Shown: positions 17,994 through 27,090 of the stretch, one piece after another
Layout of the letters: each line of letters opens with the position of its first letter
Numbering within the stretch: the stretch's first letter is position 1
Assembly: GCF_014635345.1 (NCBI RefSeq)
Contig: NZ_BMCU01000001.1
Location: 186,001 to 250,000, forward strand
DNA: 64,000 nt
Direction of reading: 5' to 3'
From: Rhodococcoides trifolii
Lineage (GTDB): Bacteria > Actinomycetota > Actinomycetes > Mycobacteriales > Mycobacteriaceae
Translations under genes and position numbers: made by a program
The notes under the pieces: model-generated
What the model was told of the DNA's origin: nothing
The model's database searches: none
What the model saw: the letters and a program-made list of their open reading frames with translations, nothing else

Positions 17994-19415
17994 CCGAGGC
18001 GCGTTCTCCGGGTTCAGCCGCGAATGCTTGCGCGAATAGGTGAAGTACAGCAAAGCGGTTGCTGCGAGCCAGATTGCGAACAGGAACCAGGTGAGCAACT
18101 TGAGCTGCGTGATCAGGTAGATGCACGCCGCGACGGACAGCAACGGGAGCACGGGGTACAGCGGCACCTTGAAGCCCCGCTCGAGGTCGGGTTCGCGGCG
18201 CCGCAGGATCACGACCCCGACGGAGACGACCATGAACGCCACCAAGGTGCCCATGCTGACCAGGTCGGCGAGGAAGTCCAGCGGAATGAACCCGCCCATG
18301 AGTGCGACGACGATGGCCACGATGATGGTGTTCTTGACCGGACTCAGGCTGCGCGGGTTGACCTCGGAGAACACCTCGGGGATGAGTCCGTCGCGGCTCA
18401 CCGCGAACAGCACACGGGTCTGGCCGTAGAGCGTCACGAGAGTGACCGAGAAGATGGAAATGACTGCGCCCGCCGACAATACGATCGACGGCCAATTCGA
18501 CCCGGTCACCTTCTCCAGGATGGCGGACAGACCTGCTTCCTGGCCGGCGAACTCGTCCTGTGGTTGTGCGCCGATGGCGGACAGCGTGACGGTCAGGTAG
18601 ATGACGGTCACCACGAGGAGCGCGCTGATGAGGGCGATCGGCAGTGCTTTCTTGGGGTTGTTGACCTCCTCACCGGCGGTCGACACCGCGTCGAGTCCGA
18701 TGAACGAGAAGAAGATCAGACCCGACGCGGCGCCGATGCCGGCAACACCGAAGGGGGCGAACGGCTCGAGATTGTTGATGTCGAAGCCGAAGAATCCGAC
18801 GACGGCGAACATGGCCAGAATGCCGATCTTGATGACGACCATGACCGCGTTGACTCGCGCCGATTCGCTGGTGCCGCGAATCAGCAGAATTGCGCAGAGA
18901 GCGACGAGAATCATTGCAGGAAGGTTGATTCCGAATCCGAGACCGTCTCCCGGTGCGTGCGAGAGCACCTCGGGTATCTGAACACCGAAAATGCGATCGA
19001 GAAGGTCGTTGAGGTACTGACTCCACAACACCGACACCGCCGCCGTGGAGACGCCGTATTCCAGGATCAGGCACGCACCGACGAGCAGCGCGATGAATTC
19101 GCCGATGATCGTGTACGCGTAGGTGTAGGTCGATCCGGACGCCGGGATGCTCGACGCGAGCTCGGCGTAGCAGAGCGCGGTGAGTCCCGCGGTGATCGCT
19201 GCGATGACGAAGGAGAAGATGACCGCCGGACCCGCCGTGGGTACCGCCTCGGAGAAGATGAAGAAGATACCGGTACCGACCGTCGATCCGACGCCGATGC
19301 AGGTGAGCTGGAAGGTCGACATGGAGCGCTTCAGCTGCGTCTCGACCTTCGCACCTTCGGCGGCCGGGATGGCGCTGGTCGGCTTTCTGCGCATGATGCC
19401 TACGGGTCCGGTCAT
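17991..19415 (-). CDS. APC-superfamily amino acid permease
   Basis: 474 residues with 12 transmembrane helices. The first unwound helix GVGSTVGTGIFF matches the consensus substrate site of cationic amino-acid (CAT/YfnA-type) transporters. FIGLDAVSTAGEEVNNPKKALPIAL is the family's TM6-loop signature. VTLVTLYGQTRVLFAVSRDGLIP is the TM8 motif. Probably a proton-coupled amino-acid importer; the specific amino acid is unknown. ATG 19415 has the strong ribosome site GGAGGA. The frame is open upstream of this ATG, but the sequence there is not permease-like. It follows the USP gene on the same strand and may be co-transcribed. Confidence 0.92.
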   Translation of the reverse strand: MTGPVGIMRRKPTSAIPAAEGAKVETQLKRSMSTFQLTCIGVGSTVGTGIFFIFSEAVPTAGPAVIFSFVIAAITAGLTALCYAELASSIPASGSTYTYAYTIIGEFIALLVGACLILEYGVSTAAVSVLWSQYLNDLLDRIFGVQIPEVLSHAPGDGLGFGINLPAMILVALCAILLIRGTSESARVNAVMVVIKIGILAMFAVVGFFGFDINNLEPFAPFGVAGIGAASGLIFFSFIGLDAVSTAGEEVNNPKKALPIALISALLVVTVIYLTVTLSAIGAQPQDEFAGQEAGLSAILEKVTGSNWPSIVLSAGAVISIFSVTLVTLYGQTRVLFAVSRDGLIPEVFSEVNPRSLSPVKNTIIVAIVVALMGGFIPLDFLADLVSMGTLVAFMVVSVGVVILRRREPDLERGFKVPLYPVLPLLSVAACIYLITQLKLLTWFLFAIWLAATALLYFTYSRKHSRLNPENAPR

Positions 19416-19458
19416 GAATCCTCCAGTGTCAGACAAGGGATCGACGTGCAGGTCGAGG

Positions 19459-20403
19459 TCACCGCGCGAGACGGCTTCCGCGCGGAACGATGAGCAGGGG
19501 GACGGGACTGTGTCGGACGATCTTCGAGGCAGTCGAACCGAGGAACACGCGAGCCAACGGGCCGAGCCGCGACGACCCCACCACGAGCAGATCACCGCCG
19601 GTCAGAGAGATCGAATTCATCACCTGTTCCCAATCGGAGCCCGCGCCCACGGCGAAGGTCGGTGACAGCGACGGATGGCGACCGGCAACGTCCTCTCGTG
19701 CTTGCTCCAGAAGCGCTTCGGCCTGCCGGGACCACTGCGCGGTCACTTCGTCCTCGGCTCCGTAGCCGCCGAACGGCGGGTACGTCGTCGCGCGTCGGGG
19801 GGCGAAGGCGACCAGATGCAGCTCGACGTTCCAGGTATCGGCGAGTGCGGCGGCCGATTCGAGCGCATCGTTCGATTCGGACGTCCCGGTGTAGGCACAG
19901 GTGATGCGGGTGAACGGCGCCGCGTTGTCTCGGGTCCCGCGCGGCGCCAACGCCAACGGCACCCGAGAGGAATGCAGCAGGGTTTCGGTGGTGCTTCCAG
20001 CGACGAAACGTCCGTCGGGACCGGCTGTCGACCCGAGAACGATGAGGTCGCTGCGCAGCCTCGATGCGGCGTCGGTCAACGCCGCCGACTCGGCCGTGTC
20101 CTCCGCGAAGAAGGCAGCGGGGTTGCCGATCTCACCGGGCTGCAGTGCCGCGGACATCGCGGCTTCTGCGTTCTCGACGGACGCCTTGCCCTGCTCCTGC
20201 AGCCACCCCTTGTATTCCGCGTCGACCTTGGCCATCGACGGAAACGGCCAGGTCCTGGGGAGGACGGTGCACGACTGCACGGTCACCGTCGCATCGTTCG
20301 CGGCGCGAGCCGTCAGAGCCAGTCTGACTCCGAGTGCGAGAGCATCGCGTCCGGACTCGTCGGGCAACCATCCGACCAGTGCGTTCGTCGAACCGACAGT
20401 CAC
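19459..20403 (-). CDS. Tandem universal stress protein
   Basis: 314 residues with two USP domains (about 5-155 and 165-310). Each ends with a Rossmann-like nucleotide motif; the second, VGSSRLGPLARVFLGSTAS, is a proper G-x2-G-x(8-9)-G-S/T ATP-binding signature. The first (LGSTAGPDGRFVAGSTTE) is similar. USPs bind ATP and modulate stress or dormancy responses. GTG 20403 has RBS AAGGGGG. The gene lies 43 nt upstream of the amino-acid permease on the same strand, so it may modulate that transporter, as inferred for other USP-transporter pairs. Confidence 0.92.
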   Translation of the reverse strand: MTVGSTNALVGWLPDESGRDALALGVRLALTARAANDATVTVQSCTVLPRTWPFPSMAKVDAEYKGWLQEQGKASVENAEAAMSAALQPGEIGNPAAFFAEDTAESAALTDAASRLRSDLIVLGSTAGPDGRFVAGSTTETLLHSSRVPLALAPRGTRDNAAPFTRITCAYTGTSESNDALESAAALADTWNVELHLVAFAPRRATTYPPFGGYGAEDEVTAQWSRQAEALLEQAREDVAGRHPSLSPTFAVGAGSDWEQVMNSISLTGGDLLVVGSSRLGPLARVFLGSTASKIVRHSPVPLLIVPRGSRLAR

Positions 20404-20526
20404 GAGTCCCCCTTCGCCGGACGAATTGGATCAGTATGCGACGCGGGTCCCGATTCCGCCCTCCGAACGACCCGAGCTTCCCCTGCCGAATGTGCAGGAT
20501 GGTCGAACTGGCCGCAAACTACGGGT

Positions 20527-21864
20527 ATGAGTGCCACCGGCTTCACCCCGACACAGCTCGCTGCCCGCGCCGCGTACCTGCTGCGCGGTAACGATCTCGG
20601 CACCATGACCAGTGCCGCGCCGAGGCTCTACCCCCACATGTGGAGTTGGGACGCGGCCTTCGTGTCGGTCGGCCTCGCGCCGCTCAGTGTCGAACGTGCG
20701 GTGGTCGAGCTCGACACGTTGCTCTCCGCACAGTGGGGCAACGGAATGATTCCGCACATCGTGTTCGCCAACGGGGTCGACGGTTACTTCCCCGGTCCCG
20801 CCCGGTGGGCCGTACGGGATCTGGCGGCGGACGCGCCGTCCGGACTCCATACGTCCGGAATCACGCAGCCGCCCGTGCACGCCATTGCGGTGCAACGAAT
20901 CCTGGACCACGCGCGGCGGCGCGGACGTACCACGCGCGGGGTGGCCGGTGAGTTCCTCGATCGTCGGTGGCCGGATCTGGTGCGGTGGCATCGCTGGTTG
21001 GCGCACGCTCGCGATCAGCAGGAGCACGGCCGCATCACCCTGTACCACGGGTGGGAATCGGGCATGGACAACTCACCGCGTTGGGATGCCGCGTACGCCA
21101 ACGTGATTCCCGGCGACGTCCCGCCCTACGTGCGGGAGGATCAGATGGTCATCACCGACGCGTCGCAGCGTCCGAGCAACGTCGAGTACGACCGGTACAT
21201 GTGGTTGGTCGAAGAGATGAAGATGTCGAAGTACGACGACATCGCGCTGAATTCGACGATGAGTTTCGCCGTGGAGGACGTGTTCGTCTCGGCCGTGTTC
21301 TCGGTGGCGTGCGACGTCCTCGCCACCATCGGCGAGGAGCATTCCAAGCCGCACGCCGACGTTCGAGACCTCCGGTCGTGGGCGGACCGTTTCCGTGCCG
21401 GTGTCATCGCGACGACGAACGAACGGTCGGGTGCTGCACGCGATTTCGATGTGCGGTCGGGTCGGTGGATCACCACCGAGACCCTTGCGATGTTCGCACC
21501 TCTGCTGAGTGGTGGTCTGCCCCGCGACACCGAACGAAACCTGTTGCGGCTCTTCGACGGACCGCGCTTCTGTGGTCACCCGGACTTCAAATTCGCGCTG
21601 CCGCCCTCGACGTCGCCCGTCGCCCGCGACTTCCGGTCCCGCGAATACTGGCGTGGGCCGGTGTGGCCGGTGATCACCTGGCTGTTCTCGTGGGCGTTCG
21701 GGCGACGCGGGTGGACGGAACGCTCTCTGATGCTGCGAGAGGAAGCGCTCCGCCAGGCCAGCGACGGCAGCTTCGCCGAGTACTACGAGCCGTTCACCGG
21801 AGAACCGCTGGGGAGCATGCAGCAATCGTGGACGGCTGCGTCCGTGCTGGATTGGCTGGGCTAG
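20527..21864 (+). CDS. ggh: Glucosylglycerate hydrolase (GH63)
   Basis: 445 residues, highly similar along its length to the glucosylglycerate hydrolase of Mycolicibacterium hassiacum. Shared blocks include FTPTQLAARAAYLLRGNDLG, LYPHMWSWDAAF, LYHGWESGMDNSPRWD and GSFAEYYEPFTGEPLGSMQQ. Catalytic acid D42 (SWDAAF) and base E418 (SFAEYY) are in place. It hydrolyses glucosylglycerate, a solute mycobacteria accumulate under nitrogen limitation, to glucose and glycerate. No signal peptide, so cytosolic. The divergent USP gene shares its upstream region. No clear ribosome site or -10 is visible before ATG 20527. Confidence 0.93.
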   Translation: MSATGFTPTQLAARAAYLLRGNDLGTMTSAAPRLYPHMWSWDAAFVSVGLAPLSVERAVVELDTLLSAQWGNGMIPHIVFANGVDGYFPGPARWAVRDLAADAPSGLHTSGITQPPVHAIAVQRILDHARRRGRTTRGVAGEFLDRRWPDLVRWHRWLAHARDQQEHGRITLYHGWESGMDNSPRWDAAYANVIPGDVPPYVREDQMVITDASQRPSNVEYDRYMWLVEEMKMSKYDDIALNSTMSFAVEDVFVSAVFSVACDVLATIGEEHSKPHADVRDLRSWADRFRAGVIATTNERSGAARDFDVRSGRWITTETLAMFAPLLSGGLPRDTERNLLRLFDGPRFCGHPDFKFALPPSTSPVARDFRSREYWRGPVWPVITWLFSWAFGRRGWTERSLMLREEALRQASDGSFAEYYEPFTGEPLGSMQQSWTAASVLDWLG

Positions 21865-21874
21865 GCGCCTTCGG

Positions 21875-21924
21875 CACACGGGTGTGAAAAAGAGTGCTGG
21901 GCGACTCGTTTTCACACCCGTGTG
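21875..21924. terminator. Perfect 16-bp hairpin between convergent ggh and phoX
   Basis: Arms 21875-21890 (CACACGGGTGTGAAAA) and 21909-21924 are fully complementary, and an inner GAGT/ACTC pair closes an 8-nt loop GCTGGGCG. Coming after the ggh stop and before the phoX stop, it can terminate both directions; the TTTT of the right arm lies inside the stem. A near copy is at 62593-62632. Confidence 0.65.
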
Positions 21925-21934
21925 GCGCAGCCGC

Positions 21935-23986
21935 CTACGCCTTCCAGACGGCGACGACGGACGGCCTCGGCTGCGAGTCGCCTCCATCTGGCCAGTGCGA
22001 CATGGGAGCGTCGGCGCTGGCGTCGTCGGACTCGCCCGGGTGCTGGACGCTGACCACGACGCGCTGCTCCTGAACGATCGGGCCGCAGGTCTCGGCGCCG
22101 GCCGGCACGGTGAGGAACTGCTGGGTGTCGCCGCGCCGGTCGCCGTCGAGGACCACGCGGAACAGGCCGTCGTTGGAGTCCAACGCATTTCCGTCGGTGC
22201 TGATCCACAGGTTGCCCGACGGGTCGAACGCAAGATTGTCCGGGCACGAGATCGGACTGACCTTGGTCTTGTCGAATCCGCCGAAGTAGGTGTCGGCCGC
22301 CGACGGGTCACCGGCGACGATGAGCAATTTCCAGGTGAACGACGTACCGGCGTGGTCGTCGTCGATTTCCAGGACCTGACCGTTCTTGTTCTTGTCACGC
22401 GGATTCGCTTCGTCGGCAGCGGCTTTGCCCTCGGTGCCGCGGTTCGTGTTGTTCGTCAAGGCGACGTAGACCTTGCCGGTCACCGGGTTGGGTTCGAAGT
22501 CCTCCGGGCGGTCCATCTTGGTGGCGCCGACCTTGTCACCTGCGACGCGAGTGAACACGGCGACCTCTTCGGCACTCATACCGTCGACGAGGGAGGTGCC
22601 CTTGCCGTCCTCGCCGGTGCGCAGGATCGGGATCCACTCACCCTTGCCGGCGAACTCACCGGACGCGGGAAGCTTTCCGCTGCCGTCGATCTGATCGGGG
22701 GCGTCACCGGTCAGCTTGGCGACGTGCAGGGTGCCGGCGTCGAGGAGCGTGACGTTGTTGCGCAGCGCGGCTTGTCCGTTGCCCGACATCATCTTTCGCG
22801 ACGATACGAACTTGTACATGTAGTCGAAGCGCTCGTCGTCGCCGCTGTAGGCCACGACCGTGTCGTCGTCGGTGACGTAGATGGTGGCGGCCTCGTGCTT
22901 GAACCGACCGAGCGCGGTGTGCTTGATGGGTGCGGCGGTCGGGTCCCACGGGTTCAGTTCCACGATCCAGCCGAACCGGTTCACTTCGTTCGGTTCCTGA
23001 GCCAGGTCGAAACGCTTGTCGAAACGCTCCCACTTACGGTCGCTCGCAGCACCTTCCACGCCGTACCGGGCAAGCCGGTCCGCGACTGTGGTGTCGGTGA
23101 CGGATTCGGCGTTGGCGAAGTACTGGTTGAAGTTCTCTTCGCCCGACAGCACTGTGCCCCACGGTGTGACACCGCCGGAGCAGTTGTTGAAGGTGCCGAG
23201 GACCTTGGTGCCGGTCGGGTCGACGGAGGTCTTGAGAAAGTCGCTGCCCGCCGCGGGACCGGTCACGACGAACTCGGTGGTCCCGGTGATGCGACGGTTG
23301 TACTTGCCGAACGCAGGAGTGAGCTTGCCCGTACCGTTCTCGCCCTTGACCTGCACGACGGACAGGCCGTGGGCGGCGAGCCCAATGGCGAACTGTTCCT
23401 GCGTCGGGTTCTCGGCGTCGTAGCCCTTGAACAGGAACGGCTCGGTGGTGTACTCGTGGTTGGTGACGAGGAGGTAGTCCGTCGAGGACCCGTCGATCGG
23501 GAGCAACCCGGCGAAGTCGTTGTTGAATCCGAACTGCATTTCCTGAGCGGCAGCGGTCTGGTTGTCGAAATCGAACGCCGGCGCGCCCTCGATCACCGGA
23601 TCGCCCCAGCGAATGACGACGGCCTGCTCGTAGCCGTCCGGTACCACCACGGCGTCCTCGGTGTTCGGAGCGACGGCGGTGAAGTCGAAGCCTTGGACGG
23701 GGGTCGCGTCGCCGGTCGTCGTCGCGCCGCCCGGTGTCGGAGCCGGATCCGACGAACACGCGGCGAGCAATCCGCCCGCGCCTACGGCGAGCACCGTCAT
23801 CGCGCCACCCTTGAGAATTCCGCGGCGCGTCATCGCGGTCTTGACGATGTCGCCGAAGTACTCGCCCTTAGAGGTGTTTGGCACCTCGTGGAAGCACGCG
23901 TCTCCGCACTTGTAGCGGCAAGTCAGCGACGAGCGAGCGGACGAACCGTCGTGGACGGAGATCAAGGGCAGCGGTATCGAGGTCAC
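21935..23986 (-). CDS. phoX: PhoX-family phosphatase (DUF839), Tat-exported lipoprotein
   Basis: 683 residues. The twin-arginine motif MTRRGILKGG (RR at 54-55) leads into a hydrophobic core and the lipobox LLAAC (C77), so the mature enzyme should be anchored outside the membrane after Tat export. The body has DUF839 features: LLVTNHEYTTE, NNCSGGVTPWGTVLSGEENFN, KHEAATIYVTDDDTVVAYSGDD and ISCPDNLAFDPSGNLWIS. PhoX enzymes are Ca/Fe alkaline phosphatases that scavenge phosphate. An unusual 50-residue segment before the Tat signal carries CRYKCGDAC. GTG 23986 is 6 nt from TACGGT (leaderless). Confidence 0.88.
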   Translation of the reverse strand: MTSIPLPLISVHDGSSARSSLTCRYKCGDACFHEVPNTSKGEYFGDIVKTAMTRRGILKGGAMTVLAVGAGGLLAACSSDPAPTPGGATTTGDATPVQGFDFTAVAPNTEDAVVVPDGYEQAVVIRWGDPVIEGAPAFDFDNQTAAAQEMQFGFNNDFAGLLPIDGSSTDYLLVTNHEYTTEPFLFKGYDAENPTQEQFAIGLAAHGLSVVQVKGENGTGKLTPAFGKYNRRITGTTEFVVTGPAAGSDFLKTSVDPTGTKVLGTFNNCSGGVTPWGTVLSGEENFNQYFANAESVTDTTVADRLARYGVEGAASDRKWERFDKRFDLAQEPNEVNRFGWIVELNPWDPTAAPIKHTALGRFKHEAATIYVTDDDTVVAYSGDDERFDYMYKFVSSRKMMSGNGQAALRNNVTLLDAGTLHVAKLTGDAPDQIDGSGKLPASGEFAGKGEWIPILRTGEDGKGTSLVDGMSAEEVAVFTRVAGDKVGATKMDRPEDFEPNPVTGKVYVALTNNTNRGTEGKAAADEANPRDKNKNGQVLEIDDDHAGTSFTWKLLIVAGDPSAADTYFGGFDKTKVSPISCPDNLAFDPSGNLWISTDGNALDSNDGLFRVVLDGDRRGDTQQFLTVPAGAETCGPIVQEQRVVVSVQHPGESDDASADAPMSHWPDGGDSQPRPSVVAVWKA

Positions 23987-23992
23987 CCGCGG

Positions 23993-23998
23993 ACCGTA
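23993..23998 (-). promoter_or_regulatory. Leaderless -10 of phoX (TACGGT)
   Basis: TACGGT lies 6 nt before GTG 23986. I did not see a convincing Pho-box direct repeat upstream. Confidence 0.5.
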
Positions 23999-24117
23999 TC
24001 CAGGTAAAGGAACAGTCAAGTGAACACGAGGCCAACACCGCCGACCGTCAGGAATAGAACGAAGCGTGGCTGGGTAGTTGAACGTGGAAGTTGTTTCTAC
24101 TACGTACGGAGATGCGA

Positions 24118-24951
24118 ATGCCTACCTTGACAGTCGGAACCGAGGGTCAGACGCCGATCGAGCTGCACTACGAGGTCTACGGCACGGGCAAGCCCGTCGT
24201 ACTCATCCACGGCTGGCCGCTGAGCGGACGTTCCTGGGAAGCGCAGGTTCCCGCACTGATCGAGGCCGGTCACCGTGTCATCACGTACGACCGTCGCGGT
24301 TTCGGCCAGTCGTCGCAGCCCTGGGAGGGCTATGACTACGACACTTTCGCGGCCGACCTCTCGGTACTGTTGGAGACCCTCGATCTGTCCGAGGTCACCC
24401 TCGTCGGGTTCTCGATGGGTGGCGGTGAGGTGGTGCGCTACATCGGCAAGTACGGCACCGGGCGTATCGCGAAAGCTGTCCTCGCTGCGGCGGTTCCGCC
24501 GTACCTCTACAAGAGCGACGAGAACCCGGACGGCGGGCTCGACGACGCGACGATCGAGTCGTTCCAGGACGGCGTCAAGACCGATCGCGCAGCGTTCCTC
24601 GACGGGTTCGCCACCACCTTCTTCTCGGCCGGCGACGACCTGAAGGTCAGTGAGCCACAGCGTCAGTACGCCATTTCCTTGGCTTCCGTCGCGTCGCCCA
24701 AGGGCACTCTCGACTGCATCAACGCGTTCGGCCGCACCGACTTCCGCGGCGACGTGGAAAAGATCGACGTTCCGACGCTCGTCATCCACGGCGACTCGGA
24801 CGGTGTCGTGCCGTTCGAGGTCAGCGGAAAGCGGTCGCACGAGATGATCAAGGATTCCGAACTTCGTGTTATCGAAGGCGGACCGCACGCGATCAACGCC
24901 TCGCACGTCCAGGAGTTCAACGACGCCCTGATCACCTTCCTCGCGAAGTAA
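24118..24951 (+). CDS. Alpha/beta hydrolase, non-heme chloroperoxidase type
   Basis: 277 residues, the usual length for cofactor-free haloperoxidases/esterases. Oxyanion motif HGWPLSG (31-37); nucleophile S99 in GFSMGGGE; acid D228 in HGDSDGVVP; H257 in GGPHAIN. These proteins are serine hydrolases that also form peracids in vitro; the physiological substrate is unknown. ATG 24118 is preferred over ATG 24112 because CGGAG (24107-24111) is 6 nt upstream of it. The stop codon lies inside the first unit of a 14-bp triplicated sequence. Confidence 0.9.
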   Translation: MPTLTVGTEGQTPIELHYEVYGTGKPVVLIHGWPLSGRSWEAQVPALIEAGHRVITYDRRGFGQSSQPWEGYDYDTFAADLSVLLETLDLSEVTLVGFSMGGGEVVRYIGKYGTGRIAKAVLAAAVPPYLYKSDENPDGGLDDATIESFQDGVKTDRAAFLDGFATTFFSAGDDLKVSEPQRQYAISLASVASPKGTLDCINAFGRTDFRGDVEKIDVPTLVIHGDSDGVVPFEVSGKRSHEMIKDSELRVIEGGPHAINASHVQEFNDALITFLAK

Positions 24952-24984
24952 CCCCCGCGAAGTAACCCCCGCGAAGTAACCCCC
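24943..24984. repeat. 14-bp tandem repeat, three copies, over the hydrolase stop codon
   Basis: GCGAAGTAACCCCC is repeated three times without interruption. Each unit carries a TAA, so the true stop (24949-24951) is followed by two copies of the same stop context. The period of 14 is not a codon multiple. Confidence 0.9.
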
Positions 24985-24986
24985 CT

Positions 24987-25026
24987 GTGAGTGTTGGCAC
25001 GTGCTCGGGCGCGTGCCAACACTCAC
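24987..25026. terminator. Perfect 15-bp hairpin between convergent genes
   Basis: Arms 24987-25001 (GTGAGTGTTGGCACG) and 25012-25026 are perfectly complementary around a 10-nt loop. It sits between the stops of the chloroperoxidase-type gene and fdhA. No T-run; likely a bidirectional terminator. Confidence 0.65.
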
Positions 25027-25031
25027 GGGTG

Positions 25032-26252
25032 TTACGCCGCGCCGAGCATGCCGTGCGGATCGAGGACGAACTTGGTGGCCTCACCGGAATCGAAGTCGGC
25101 GTAACCCTGCGGCGCCTGCTCCAGCCCGATTGCGCGGGCGTTCACCGCCTTCGCGATCTGCACCCTATCGTGCAGAATCGCCATCATCAGTCCGCGGTGG
25201 TACTGCATGGTCGGACACTGACCGGTGGCGAACGACAACGACTTGGCCCACCCGGTTCCGAGGCTGAGTGAGAGCGCACCGACCTTGGCCGCCTCGTCCT
25301 TCGCGCCGGGGTCTCCCGTCACGTACAGGCCGGGAATGCCGACAGCTCCACCGGCCGCCGTCACGTCCATCAACGAATTGAGCACTGTCGCAGGCGCTTC
25401 CGTGGACGAATTACCGCCGTGCCCGTGTGCCTCGAAGCCCACGGCGTCCACGCCGCAGTCGACTTCGGGAACTCCGAGCAACTGCTCGATCTGATCTTGC
25501 GGGTCACCCTTGCTGACGTCGACGGTCTCGCACCCGAAGCTGCTCGCCTGTGCCAACCGGTCCTGATTCAGATCGCCGACGATCACGACCGCCGCGCCGA
25601 GCAACTGCGCACTCGCTGCGGCAGCCAGCCCGACAGGACCTGCGCCGGCGATGTAGACCGTGGAGCCGACCCCGACCCCGGCGGTCACGCAGCCGTGGAA
25701 ACCGGTGGGAAAGATGTCCGACAGCATCGTCAGGTCGAGGATCTTCTCCATCGCCTGATCGCGATCGGGGAACTTCAGCAGGTTCCAGTCGGCGTACGGC
25801 ACCATGACGTACTCGGCCTGCCCGCCGACCCAGCCGCCCATGTCGACGTACCCGTACGCCGCGCCGGGTCGGTCGGGGTTGACGTTCTGGCAGATTCCGG
25901 TCTTGCGCTCCTTGCAGTTCTTGCAGCGTCCGCAGGCGATGTTGAACGGAACCGAACAGAGGTCGCCCACCTTGATGAACTCCACTCCCGGGCCGACTTC
26001 GATGACCTCACCGGTGATTTCGTGCCCCAGCACCAGGCCCTCGGGGGCCGTGGTGCGCCCGCGAACCATGTGCTGGTCGCTGCCGCAGATGTTGGTGGAC
26101 ACCACTTTCAGGATCACACCGTGTGGGCATTCGCGACCGACGCTGGCCGGGTTCACGCCCGGACCGTCCTGCAGGGTGAACGTGGGGAAGTCGATGTCGA
26201 TGACGTCGACCTTCCCGGCTCCGGCGTAGGCAACTGCTCTGTTGTCCGACAT
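25032..26252 (-). CDS. fdhA: Glutathione-independent formaldehyde dehydrogenase
   Basis: 406-residue zinc alcohol-dehydrogenase family protein that strongly resembles Pseudomonas putida FDH. Catalytic zinc ligands: C56 (NICGSDQH) and H77 (LGHE). Structural zinc cysteines: 107, 110, 113 and 121 (CGRCKNCKERKTGIC). Rossmann motif IAGAGPVGLAAA near 210-221. The DAVGFEAHGHG segment is typical of this subfamily, which retains tightly bound NAD and oxidises formaldehyde to formate. ATG 26252 has RBS GGGAG at 6 nt. Probably monocistronic. Confidence 0.92.
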   Translation of the reverse strand: MSDNRAVAYAGAGKVDVIDIDFPTFTLQDGPGVNPASVGRECPHGVILKVVSTNICGSDQHMVRGRTTAPEGLVLGHEITGEVIEVGPGVEFIKVGDLCSVPFNIACGRCKNCKERKTGICQNVNPDRPGAAYGYVDMGGWVGGQAEYVMVPYADWNLLKFPDRDQAMEKILDLTMLSDIFPTGFHGCVTAGVGVGSTVYIAGAGPVGLAAAASAQLLGAAVVIVGDLNQDRLAQASSFGCETVDVSKGDPQDQIEQLLGVPEVDCGVDAVGFEAHGHGGNSSTEAPATVLNSLMDVTAAGGAVGIPGLYVTGDPGAKDEAAKVGALSLSLGTGWAKSLSFATGQCPTMQYHRGLMMAILHDRVQIAKAVNARAIGLEQAPQGYADFDSGEATKFVLDPHGMLGAA

Positions 26253-26360
26253 GTGTCGCTCCCGATCTGCTCAGTGCATTCGTGGGTACGAATGCGTGCA
26301 TCGGTATCGACAGTACGTGGCCGGAAGTGATCGCGGTCACAATCGGCTCCGAGTACGGTT

Positions 26361-27089
26361 CTACAGCACCTCGGACAGGAACCTCTTCAACCTGTCCGAC
26401 TCCGGATCGTCGAACAGCGCTGCGGGAGGACCGGTTTCGACGACGGAGCCGTGGTCCATGAACAGCACACGATCGGACACCGACCGGGCGAACCCCATCT
26501 CGTGGGTGACGACGACCATCGTCATGCCGCCCTTGGCCAGGTCGGCCATCAGCGCCAGCACGCCCTTCACCAGCTCGGGATCCAAGGCGGAGGTGGCCTC
26601 GTCGAAGAACATCACCTCGGGCTTCATCGCCAACGCACGGGCGATGGCCACGCGCTGTTGTTGCCCGCCGGACAGATTGCCCGGGCGCGACTGCGCCTTC
26701 TGAGCCAGGCCGACCGACTCGAGCTGCTCGAGTGCGAGTGCGTGCGCCTTCTCTTTCGGCAGACCCTGCAGCTTCCACGGGCCGAGTGCGACGTTGTCGA
26801 GCACCGTGCGGTGGGGAAACAGGTTGAACTGCTGGAAGACCATGCCGATGCGTTGCCGCAGCTCGTCCGGGTTGTCCTTCAGCACCGACTTGCCGTCGAG
26901 AAGGATGTCGCCCTGCTCCGGCTCGTGCAGACGGTTCAGTGCACGCAGGAGGGTGGACTTGCCCGAGCCCGACGGCCCGATGACCGTCGTCGTGGTGCCT
27001 GCGGCGACGTCGATGTTCACCCCGCGCAGGACCTTGTTCTTGCCGAAGGACAGGTGAATGTCCTTGCCTTCCAACGATACGGATGACAT
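26361..27089 (-). CDS. Polar amino acid ABC transporter ATPase (GlnQ-like)
   Basis: 242 residues. Walker [10 protein letters not shown] (38-46), Q-loop [18 protein letters not shown], signature [17 protein letters not shown], Walker [14 protein letters not shown], and H-loop [15 protein letters not shown]. The FNLFPH and TSALDPE variants are typical of glutamine/polar amino-acid importers. It starts one nucleotide after the stop of the fused binding-protein/permease gene, forming a two-gene operon that encodes a complete importer. Confidence 0.94.
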   Translation of the reverse strand: MSSVSLEGKDIHLSFGKNKVLRGVNIDVAAGTTTTVIGPSGSGKSTLLRALNRLHEPEQGDILLDGKSVLKDNPDELRQRIGMVFQQFNLFPHRTVLDNVALGPWKLQGLPKEKAHALALEQLESVGLAQKAQSRPGNLSGGQQQRVAIARALAMKPEVMFFDEATSALDPELVKGVLALMADLAKGGMTMVVVTHEMGFARSVSDRVLFMDHGSVVETGPPAALFDDPESDRLKRFLSEVL

Positions 27090-27090
27090 G

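Noticed and set aside
21895-21935. Possible rRNA or tRNA-like fold near the ggh/phoX hairpin
   Set aside because: No acceptor stem or TTCGA-type T-loop; it is a simple inverted repeat.
24943-24984. Tandem repeat considered as a CRISPR seed
   Set aside because: Units are 14 bp and directly adjacent with no spacers and no cas genes in the window.
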